A DNA stretch of 64,000 bases from Castanea sativa (lineage: Eukaryota; Streptophyta; Magnoliopsida; Fagales; Fagaceae). The notes under the pieces were generated by a model, which saw only the letters and a program-made list of their open reading frames with translations, did no database searches and was not told the DNA's origin. Below, in pieces: positions 47,456-57,500 of the stretch (position 1 is the first letter of the stretch; the number at the start of each line of letters is the position of its first letter). The stretch is taken from NCBI RefSeq assembly GCF_040712315.1, contig NC_134017.1:28317273-28381272 (forward strand), in the 5' to 3' direction. The translations under genes were made by a program, and so were the position numbers.

Positions 47456-47630
47456 AGAAATAATACGTCCACAACATTTTCACAATATTTTTACAACAAA
47501 TCCTAAGTGACAGGTTGTTACTGATTGTTATTGTTGGCGCAAAATAGTAATCTTAGTGTTAGGTTCAAATTTGAACCAATAACCACTAACCACCTGTGAT
47601 TTATTGTAAAAATATTGTAGACGTGGCATC
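47456..47630. mobile_element. Foldback MITE, copy 2
   Basis: Homologous to 34178-34366. Left arm CACAACATTTTCACAATATT, right arm (reversed) CTACAATATTTTTACAAT, middle TAGTAATCTTAGTGTTAGG. It can fold into a long hairpin. Confidence 0.65.
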
Positions 47631-48015
47631 TCTCAAAAAAAAATTCCTATTACCCAAAAAAAAATGTTTTTTCCCCCCACTTTACATCGAGTAAGGGGTT
47701 CAACTTCAATGCCAAAATTTGAATTTTCTCCGTGAAATAGTCCAATAGTGTCACTCATGACTCAACCATAAGGATTTTTTTTTTAGGCGACCATAAGGAA
47801 AACTAACAAATTTGAAGATTTGGTGAATTAATTACGGAAAAAAAAAAACTAAAAAATGAATTCTAAAATGTTGGTTCGCATTCATACAACGAATTCTAAA
47901 ATTTTGGTTCACATTCGTACCCAGATTACTTTTTTGCTGAAAAAAAAAAAACAAACAAACAAACAAAATATACAAACACTCATTTAAAGTATTAAGGGCT
48001 TATTCTCATTAAAAG

Positions 48016-48017
<2 letters not shown>

Positions 48018-48084
<67 letters not shown>

Positions 48085-48147
48085 GGTCTTTTTTTTCTTT
48101 TAAATTTTATTTTTTATTTCCATGTTTAACTCATAATTTAGGAGCAT

Positions 48148-48212
<65 letters not shown>
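48018..48212. repeat. Two (TA)n microsatellites
   Basis: Pure TA tracts at 48018-48081 and 48153-48212 separated by about 70 bp of T-rich sequence. Confidence 0.95.
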
Positions 48213-48215
<3 letters not shown>

Positions 48216-48770
48216 ACTTCAAATCATGATTTCAGTGCAAAAAGTGTGTACTGTGTACATATATTGATAAGGAAGTCCATTTATGGAGGAATTGTTATTG
48301 GGTTTCTTGTAAGGGGAAAAATTGTGGAAAAGCATTTTTTTTTTTTTTTTTTTTTTTAGAGAAAGAAAATTGTGGAAAAGCTAAAGTGCAGTTTCTCAAA
48401 TTTTATTAATGCCGCTTCTCTATGAACCATGAAAGATGCTTGGAGTGCCTATCAAAATAGGCAAAATCCTACTCTTAACCTATTCATGTTGCCACCTATT
48501 ATCCAATAACATTCTGAGTTACAATTACCATTCTTGTAACATCATAAACTAAGCTTTTGCTCCAGACACATCATAAAAAGATCTTAAAAATTAACGCTCA
48601 AAATCCAAAGATGAAAAATATGACTACTTAAGACACGAGCATTAAAATTAGACTGAATTCTGGTCTAAGGGTCTACAAACAAACTTAATATAATTCCTAG
48701 AGTTCTTCACAAAATGAAACATAGTGGGTGAATTTATACAATGTGAGGCTTGAAACAACTCCAGCTTTCT

Positions 48771-50520
48771 TCACCTTCGGGCAATATGGACACCATAAAT
48801 AGCCTCAAGGTCATTTTCAAGGCTAAAAACACACTCATCTCCAGGTTGAATGAGATTCGCCTTGCTAAAATCTTTCCATCCGCTTGTCAATATCTTGAAA
48901 TTGGGTCTCTCATGGTAGAGGACTGGCCACATTCTCGTAGCTGAATCTCGCAGATAGACAACCTTCCTTTCCATTTTCATTCGTTCCTTGTATGAACTTG
49001 GCAAGCATGTGGGCAACTCCTGCATTATATGTGTTTGAGGAAGGTGAAAATAAATCAGTAGATACAGAAAGACTCACCAACACCATGCCATATACTGATC
49101 AAAAGGTTGTATTTAAATCTTTCAGATCAATACGAGCACATTTGTATGTGCGCATTCGTTTACATATTGTGTTCTACAAATGATAGTGTTAATGTTTCCA
49201 TTTATTGACTAAAAGGTATGATTTAAATCTTTCTGATTAAATTCCAGAAAGCATGCCAACAACAAGATTTCAATTTTTCAATTTTTAATTACATAATTCA
49301 ACCTATAAAACAAAAGGCAGTTACATAATTCTGTCAAAACAGTAAAATTGATTATAAAGAAGCATATAACTTCCAGATGCCCGTTATCAGCAATAGGAAT
49401 GACAATATTTAGAGAGAATAACAGGATAACTGAAACAAAACGCAACGACTGCTATTTGTGACAACATATATGGTTGATCAAGATCAAATTAGTTATGTAA
49501 GACCAGTTAAAAAGTAGATAGTAACAACATAAAGAAATGCTAATACTCGATAGGCTAATCAATGAATAACATACAAGAAAAGATTGATCTTCTGTGGCTA
49601 TTGAATCACATACAAGCTTCGAAGGTTCTATCAATGGAGGAAATACGAACCAGAGAGAGAGAAATGTAAACTTGTAAAATGAATTTCTTGTATTAAATTA
49701 TCAGACTCTGTTCTCTTATATATTGAGAACAGAGGTGTAAACAGTAACAGAAATATTCAGCTGTACACGTGTATTAAATCTATAACTAACCTAACTAACT
49801 CATCAATTCTGTACAGTATTAAACGACAGCAATATATCATCAACTATACTAAGCTACTGTAGTTTACTCCTATATGTACAAAATACAAATAACAAAGATA
49901 TGTACAACCTATCTAATACTTAACAGTGGCCACCAAACTGGAGACACTGGGTCTGGGTGTACTCTGTGAGAGAACCCCAATTGGGTCAACAGGTTCATCT
50001 TTCACCGCTATATGACCTTTGTCATCATCTCCAACATTTGTGTCAGCACTCTGAATATGCTCCTCCTTGATCACCTTTGACTCCTTACCTGCATTTTATT
50101 ACAAGCCAAGTTATAAAGTGAAAAATACTAATAATCAAAAAGAAAAACCAACCAGTGCCTACTTAAACAACTACAACCAAGCCTTAGTTATTAAACAACA
50201 TGACTTGAACATAAAACATGACCCTGTATTTCTTGAGTTTTGTCCTTATGAGTGCACGAATCTGGAGTCATCTTCTCCACAGGCTCATTTTTAACGATTC
50301 CCATCAATTCATCTGTTTCAAAATAGCAAAACTTTTTGTCAGGTAAAACATATTAAACGATCACCATAATTCATGATGAAAAATGTAGCTTTTGAGACGA
50401 AGAAGAAACAACTGCTGCATGCCCAACAAACACGAATAGAACATATAATTGCAGTAAACACAAACCATTTTGACAGTCCTGCTTCTCAGAGATATTAGGA
50501 ACAGCAGAGGACTCTGACAT
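48771..50520 (-). pseudogene. B3-domain DNA-binding protein gene broken by a solo LTR
   Basis: Four exons by frame and GT-AG sites: 50466-50520 (MSESSAVPNISEKQDCQN), 50223-50312, 49575-50088 and 48771-49019. Exon 3 contains a 327-bp LTR (49599-49925). Counting exon 3 without the LTR and one GCCAC copy, the gene is one 191-residue frame ending in a B3 domain (VVYLRDSATRMWPVLYHERP, LTSGWKDFSKANLIQPGDEC, the usual 'xxGWxxFxxxNxLxxGDxCxF' form). As it stands the frame ends at VATVKY-stop inside the LTR, before the B3 domain. The N-terminal part has three psi-K-x-E sites (VKNE, IKEE, VKDE), possible SUMO sites. B3 proteins bind DNA in the nucleus; this one resembles REM-type plant B3 proteins. Exon limits are my prediction. 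Confidence 0.75.
49599..49925 (-). mobile_element. Solo LTR (Copia-like) in exon 3 of the B3 gene
   Basis: 327 bp, starting TGTTAAGTATTAG on the minus strand and ending TTCAATA, flanked by GCCAC (plus-strand GTGGC at 49594-49598 and 49926-49930). Contains ATATATAAGAGAAC (TATA region) and a CT-rich end, typical of short Copia LTRs. The last base pair is TA instead of CA, so the 3' end is slightly altered. Confidence 0.72.
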
Positions 50521-51305
50521 TGCAAATTTCTGTGCAGCCGATCGAGTTGAGCAAAAGTACGATCGTTTCGAGGGAAAAAAAATATTTGGTACCGAATAAA
50601 ATAGCAGTTGGTTATAAAAAAAATCCAATGATTGAGAGATACATGCAAAATAACGGTATCAGCGCTTTCCAAAAAAAAAACCGTATCAGCATTCCGATAT
50701 TAGTGGGTGGTTATTTAAAAATTTAAACAATAGCCTTAGATTGTAAAATTATTTTTTAATTTTTAGATAAATTTGAAAACCGTTTTTTTTTTTTTCAAAT
50801 TCAAATTTAAAAATAAAACAATTTTTTTATTATAAAAAAATAGAATGCTTTTTTTTTTATTTTTTTATTTTATAACAGAATGCTTTTTTTTAGATAGTTT
50901 GAAATGCGGAGTAGATTTTTTTTTTCCTATCATTAGTAACTAATTAAGTATAGTATTATACTATTTCTCAAAAAAAAAAAAAAAAAAGGAAGTACAATAT
51001 TATACTATTATTACAATTTTTTTTTTCACTCTCACTTCTCATGGGATAATTACCCACGTTCACCACTATCATTTTTTATTTTAAAAAGTCAGAAAATAAT
51101 TACTATTATTTTGAATTAAAAAAAATTCTTTAAACAAATCCATCCAAAAAAATATGAAACTAGCAAAAAAAATGAACACCTAAACTACTATTTTGTACGT
51201 GCATGGGATGAGTTCATTTTTTTGGTTCTAGCCTCATCGTATATACTAGTTTTTAAGCACGTGCTCACAGTCGTGCTTAGAAACTCTTCTATTTCTTTTT
51301 TATAA
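50521..51305. other. 5' flank of the B3 gene; no gene
   Basis: AT-rich. 50530-50720 and 50880-51240 are homologous to 52140-52200 plus 52880-52960 and to 53090-53320, so this flank is locally duplicated. A part (51030-51240) also matches 51500-51730. Confidence 0.6.
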
Positions 51306-51498
51306 AAATTAATAATTTTCATTCATCATATATAATTCAGGATTACTGCATTCTTTGATCACAAAAGGTGTGATGAGATTTATGTGTTTGTGAGTGAAAT
51401 CATTTTTTTGTATATAACTCTCATCACACCTTTAGCTATTTTGTGATTGAAAAATGCAGTAACCCTGAATTGTATATGATAAATGACAATTATTAACC
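51306..51498. repeat. Foldback (hairpin) repeat
   Basis: Left arm 51306-51378 (AATTCAGGATTACTGCATT, ACAAAAGGTGTGATGAG) is the reverse complement of the right arm 51418-51498 (CTCATCACACCTTT, AATGCAGTAACCCTGAATT) with few changes. A MITE-like foldback element; target duplication not identified. Confidence 0.7.
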
Positions 51499-51734
51499 TT
51501 TAGGATAAATGACATTATTACCCACGATCGCCACTTCCCATTAATTACTATCATATTTTATTTCAGATAGTCAAAAAATAATTACTATTATTTTGAATTT
51601 TAAAAAAAATTCTAAAACAAATCCTAACAAAAAAATATATATATTAAACTAGCACAAAAAATAAAAATAAACACCGAAACTATTATTTTGTGTGTTCATG
51701 AGATTGTTCATTTTTTGGTCCTAGAGTCATCAAA

Positions 51735-51739
51735 CATAT

Positions 51740-51799
<60 letters not shown>
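51735..51799. repeat. (TACA)n/(TA)n microsatellite
   Basis: Tetranucleotide CATA units passing into pure TA. Confidence 0.95.
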
Positions 51800-51802
<3 letters not shown>

Positions 51803-52054
51803 TTTCACACCCTTAACCTTTTTTTTTTTTTAATAACTCACACATACATTTATTATGAACTCCATCACTCACAAAAAAAAAAAAAAAAACCAACTTTGAT
51901 ACACTTTCATGTGATTAAAGCATATGAAATACTTTTGTAGCTCAACAAGCACCATCTAAGGTTAAAGTCCCTCCACCCTCAACTATTAAAATATCAAAAT
52001 AAAAATATCAATCAATTTTATATATAATTTTCCATGTGAAATATTGGAGGAAAT

Positions 52055-52145
52055 TAAAAACCATTTTGACAGTCTTGCTTCTCAAAGGAATTAGGAACAT
52101 TGGAGGGCTACTCTAATATTACAAATTTCTGTGCAACAAATTGAT
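52055..52145 (-). pseudogene. Partial copy of B3 gene exon 1
   Basis: Homologous to 50460-50535. The start codon is changed (ATG to ATA-like) and TAG follows within a few codons. Only the first exon and its 5' flank are present; the flank is interrupted by the solo LTR at 52203-52875. Confidence 0.7.
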
Positions 52146-52202
52146 AATTGTCATTGAGCAAAGTACGCTATTTTTGACACAAAAAAAAATATATATATTT
52201 AG

Positions 52203-52875
52203 CGATGGTGGACCAAAAATTGAACCATCTCCTATTCATCTAGAGGATTGTCCAAGTCCAAAAAGGTAATCCCAATCCAAGAAGGTCGTTCAAAAGTACG
52301 ATAGTCGTCCAAGAGTAAGAATGTCGTCCAACATCAAAACACCTAGACAACCTCCCGACGCTTAAAAATTTTCAAGATAAATTTATATCCAAAAGCTAAT
52401 ACTCCGGACCACGTTCTTCTATTATGAAGTATGAGCAAAATCCTTATTCATCGCTCTAACTTCCTACTAAGTTCTTAACTTCTAATGGTGGTTGTAGAAG
52501 ATAAATCTAAACCTTCTAACTTTTTTAGTAGTTGTAGAAGATAAGACTGAACCTTCTAACTTCTATACCAGTTGCGGAAGTTAAGTCTGAATCTTCTAAC
52601 TTCCATCCATGTTGAGGAAGTAACTAAACAAGTAACCACTCCGAAACTCACTATAAAAGGACTCATCGATATCAAATGAAGGTAAGTTTTCCATCACCCC
52701 TAAAGTTGGAATTCTTGAGTTCTAGAGAGAAAAACTGACTTAAGTATTGGAGAGTTTTTGGCCAATTCACCCATCACCTTTGATCTAGTGTTTCTTTCTT
52801 TTCAGGCATTTCTAAACAACTACTAGCCCATTGAAACCCGAAGCATTCAGCCTACTAATTTTCTGTGCATCATCA
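52203..52875 (+). mobile_element. Solo LTR related to Gypsy-1
   Basis: 673 bp flanked by TTTAG (52198-52202 and 52876-52880). Its end CAGCCTACTAATTTTCT...GCATCATCA is the reverse complement of the Gypsy-1 LTR start, and its length matches (662-663 bp). The first base is C instead of T. Clearly diverged, so older than Gypsy-1. It interrupts the duplicated B3 5' flank, whose intact paralogue is at 50530-50600. Confidence 0.8.
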
Positions 52876-52880
52876 TTTAG

Positions 52881-53676
52881 AATCAAATAAATAGCACTTC
52901 AATTGTAACAAAATCAAAGACGTGCAAAATAACCATATCAGTTATTTAAAAATTTATGTAAAATTACTTTTAAAATTCCTAAATTCTAAACATATTTGAA
53001 AAAAAGTTTTCAATACATGTTTCTTTGTCAAATTCAAATTTAAAAATTAAAAAAAAAAAAAAAAAACTAGAAAGTAAATAGAACGTTTTTCTAGATAGTT
53101 TGAAATGGGGAGTAGATTTTTCTTTTTCTCTCACGTTAAGTATTATTACAATTTTTTCTCTCACGTTAATATGTTAATAGATCTCATGGGATACTTACCC
53201 ATATTTTAAAAAGTCAGAAAATAATTACTATTATTTTGAATTAAAAGAAATTCTAAAAAAAAAAACTCCAAAAAAATATATATGAAACTAGTACCAAAAA
53301 ATGAGCACCAAAACTATTAGGACCTGTTTGGTATGATGATTGCAATATAGTTTTTTTGTTTTGTAAACCATAAAATGATGGATCCCAAACTTGAATATAT
53401 TGTTTACCTTATATTTTCTAAATAGAGTTTTCAGAAAATTTATCATATTTTCCTTGTTCAGACCAAGATTTTGAAAACAGCGGACCTCACAAATTGATCC
53501 AAACTCTTCTTTCTCTTAAATTAAGGGTTTATCGTTATCACAAAAAAAAAAATCTCATGCTCAAAATTTGAAACTTATTATTATCCAAAAAATAAAGAAA
53601 AAATATATGAGCTTTATCCCCTTATCATTATAAAAATAAAAATAAAAAGTAATCTACAGATTCTACACGTTACATT

Positions 53677-53679
<3 letters not shown>
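52881..53679. other. AT-rich spacer; no gene
   Basis: Duplicated B3 flank (to about 53320), then unique AT-rich DNA with several poly-A/poly-T runs. No coding signal. Confidence 0.55.

Positions 53680-53713
<34 letters not shown>
53680..53713. repeat. (TA)n microsatellite at the Gypsy-3 insertion point
   Basis: Pure TA tract that ends exactly where the Gypsy-3 LTR begins. Confidence 0.95.
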
Positions 53714-53716
<3 letters not shown>

Positions 53717-54473
53717 GGGGAGTAAAAGGACCCAAACAGGCATTTGGGTCTTTGGGCTCTAGCAAGGAGGGCCGATCTGTTCTTGAGTTAAGAACTTGTT
53801 AGTACTGCGAATCGGCCCATACGCCGAGGGTCCGAGGATATATCTGAGGGTAGGTTTCTCCTCGGACAGACCCAAGAGAACTCGGAGGTTCACTATGAAG
53901 GTAAGGCAGAATTCTGGAAAGACTATTGGTTAAAAGGGGGAACCCCTGAACCTTTTAGATACACCGGTGTTAGAAAAATATCATAAGCAAAGACTGCCAC
54001 CTCCACATTTAAGACTCTGCACCTACCTCCCTGGCCACATTAATGGGGAGGTGACCCCTGAATAGTAGAACCGAAACTTCTGGTTACTATTCAAAGCACT
54101 AAGAGAAGAAATATCTAGGGAGAAGGAGATTGGAGCAACACGTGGATGAAACACCAAGAGAAGAAGTATTTAAAAGGGGTGAAGGCCAAAGAAAAGAGGG
54201 AGAAGGGGGTTGTCAAGAAAGAAATTAAGAATTGTAACCTTTAAGAGAAAAAGAGAAATAATACAGAAGTAGTCCTCGGCTCACGTCCGAGGAGGTCTAT
54301 TTGCAATTATCATCTATTATTCACAAGTATTTTTATACCTTAGCCTGTTGTCAAGTTCTCAGTATCTCTAACGTAGATTTTAAGCCCATACTCTACAAAT
54401 TTCATTGTTTAAGGCTCATTGGGCCTGAGCCCGTAATATTGTCTTCGGGCTCAGGTGCAATCGTGCACTTACA
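53714..54473 (+). repeat. Gypsy-3 5' LTR
   Basis: 760 bp, TATGGGGAGTAAAAGG...GTGCACTTACA. The canonical TG start is TA here. TATTTAAAAGG at 54168-54178 is the likely TATA box. Confidence 0.9.
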
Positions 54474-54475
54474 AT

Positions 54476-54493
54476 TGGTGCCGTCTGTGGGAA
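54476..54493 (+). other. Gypsy-3 primer binding site
   Basis: TGGTGCCGTCTGTGGGAA, two bases after the LTR, one base different from that of Gypsy-1. Confidence 0.72.
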
Positions 54494-54520
54494 GTCTAGT
54501 CTGGAAGGAGCTGGGATACT

Positions 54521-57500
54521 ATGGCAGGCCTAGGCTCACACCATGCAGAGTCTCAAGGATCACAACCTGAGGATCTTTTCGAGCGTCTTGAGCGTCGAAG
54601 GGATCGTGAGGGAAGTGGTCATACAAAATACCCTAGAGCGAGCCATACTCATGGCGGGGGCAGCACCACTCACGAGGATGGAGCTAAGGCCATGCAGAAG
54701 GAGATTAATCATTTGAAAAGGAAACTGCGCCGCGTCAGACGCAAACATTCACCGTCCTCATCTAATCCTTCTTCAGTGGAGGTCTGGGAAAGTAGTTACA
54801 GCTCGAGGTCATGGTCGCCCCCAGCGCAACGTCCTCTTGTGAGGAGGACGACCCTCCAGCTCGCAGGCACAAGAAGCTCCCTCCCAGGGGCTTGGGGAAC
54901 GATGCTATGAGTCGGGCGTTACACTAACTCTCCAAATCGCCATTCTCACGAAGGATTGAGAAGGGGAGGCTCCCTAGGAGGTTCACCCAACCCACCTTTA
55001 CCATCTACAATGGCCAGACTGATCCGGTGGAGCACGTGAGTCATTTTAACCAGAGGATGGCGGTGCACTCTCATAATGAGACCCTGATGTGTAAAGTTTT
55101 CCCCTCTAGCTTGGGACCTGTTGCTATGAGGTGGTTCAACGGCCTTAAATCAGGGTCTGTAGGTTCGTTTGGGGAGCTTACCAGAGCATTTGCATCGTGG
55201 TTTATTACGTGTAACAGAGTGCCTCGGCCATTGGACTCACTGTTATCCATGGCCATGAGGGAAGGGGAGACGTTGAAAGCATACTCCGACCGATACTGGG
55301 AGATGTTTAACGAGATAGATGGTGATTTTGATGAGGTGGTGCTAAATACCTTTAAGGTAGGCCTTCCTACTGATCACGACTTGAGGAAGTCCTTGACCAA
55401 AAAGCCCGTTCGCAGCGTACGTCGCCTCATGGATCGTATTGATGAACACAAAAGGGTAGAAGAAGACCAGCAGCAAGGAAAGGGTAAGGAGAAGGTTATC
55501 CCGCAGGAGAGAAGAGATTTCAGGTTGGACAAATACCACAACAGACAGCCGAAAAGAGATTACATCGGTAGTCTGGCTCGGCAGCCCCTCAGACCGTGAA
55601 TACTATGTTCCAAGAACCAGTACACCAATTACTGGAGAAAGTTCGTAAGGAGCCCTTCTTCAGGTGGCCTAGTAAGATGGCGGGAGACCCCGCGAAGAGG
55701 AATTGGAACCTCTTTTGTCAGTACCATCAGGACGTGGGCCACACTACCGAGAACTGTTGGACCCTTTGGAACCACTTGGAGCAGCTTGTCAGTGAAGGAA
55801 AACTGAAGCAGCACCTGTGTCAACCTATTGGGCAGGGCAATCAATCCGGCTCAAACAATCAGAAGAATAATCCATCTCGGTCGGCATTGGGAACAATTAA
55901 CGTCATCTTTGCTGCACCTGGCAGGATCGGCTCAGGTCCCACTAGGGTGATGGCAGTTTCCCATTCTCAGGCCGAAGAGGCAGGCTGCAGGCCGAAGAGG
56001 TTGAAGGTGAATTTACCCGTCTTGGGATTTTCAGAGGAGGATAAGGTTGGTACCATCCAACCCCATGACGATGCTCTTGTGGTCACTCTCAGATAGGAAA
56101 TTATGACGTGAAAAAGGGTGATGATTGATCAGGGCAGCGGTGTAGATATCATGTACCCTAATTTATTTAAGGGGCTAAGGTTGAAGCTGGAAGATCTTAC
56201 TCCTTATGACTCACCACTCATAAGCTTTGAAGGAAAGGCCGTTGTACCGAAAGGACAGATTCGTTTACCCGTTCAATCTAGCTTAGAAACGGTTGAAGTG
56301 GATTTTATTGTGGTTGACGCGTACTCCTCATATACAGCCATCCTTGCCAGGCCATGGCTGCACGCCCTGGGTGCTGTCTCCTCTACCTTGCTTAGGTTAA
56401 GTTCCCCTCGGGGGAATACGTTGAAGAGATCCTCGGCAGTCAATCGGTGGCTAGGCAATGTATATTGGCTGCAGTGCTGCATTAGACAGAAGCCGAGTCT
56501 TCGGCTTTGATCATCAAAGACTTATAGCAATTAACAGCTCCAGATGCGCCCGATGCGGTGACAGGAGAGGAGGCTCTTTGTAAGGAGTTAGAGAAGTTTT
56601 TGATAGCCGATGACCCTGAGAGGTTCTTCCAAGTTGGCATACGCTTTCCACACCAGGAGAAGATGGATTTGTTGGAGTTTCTGAAAGACAACATTGATGT
56701 TTTTGCGTGGGACCCCTATAAGGCTCCGGGTGTGGACCCAAGCTTCATTTGTCATCGTTTAAATGTCAACCCCGTGTTCTTCCAAGTTGTCATTGTTCCG
56801 AGAAGGCAGCCACCTCGGCGTTCTTCTAAGGAACATTCTGAGACTGTCAAGGAGGAAGTGCTCAAACTCAAGAGGGCTGGGGCTATTAAAGAAGTTTTCT
56901 ACCCCGAATGGTTGGCCCATACGGTTGTGGTCAAAAAGAAGAATGGAACGTGGAGGGTATGTGTGGACTTCATGGATTTGAACAAAGCCTGCCCTAAGGA
57001 TTCGTTCCCAATGCCACGTATTGATCAGCTTGTGGATGCCACTGTCGGACATCCTCGTATGAGTTTTTTGGATGCCTTTCAGGGTTACCACCAGATTCCA
57101 TTGGCATTGGAGGATCAAGAGAAGACTGCTTTCATTAGTCCAACAGGAAACTATCACTATAAGGTCATGCCGTTTGGATTGAAGAATGCTGGGGCTACCT
57201 ATCAAAGAATGATGACCAGAATGTTCGAGCAGCAACTTGGGAAGACCATTGAGGTATACGTGGATGATATGGTGGTGAAGAGTAAAACAATACCTTCACA
57301 CGTTAAAGATTTGGCCGACACCTTCCAGGTGCTAAGAAAGTACAAGTTGCGCCTTAACGCCTCAAAGTGCTCTTTTGGCGTGGGTTCTGGAAAGTTCTTG
57401 GGTTATATGATTGCTTATAGAGGCATAAAGGTAAACCCAGCGTAGGTCAAGGCTATTCAGGACTTGCAGCCGCCTCGAAACCCAAAAGAGATCCAAAAAT

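Larger units (their letters stand above)
47334..48770. other. AT-rich spacer with MITE and TA tracts; no gene
   Basis: Contains the second foldback MITE (47456-47630) and (TA)n tracts at 48018-48081 and 48153-48212, plus poly-T near 48337-48357. No coding signal. Confidence 0.6.
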
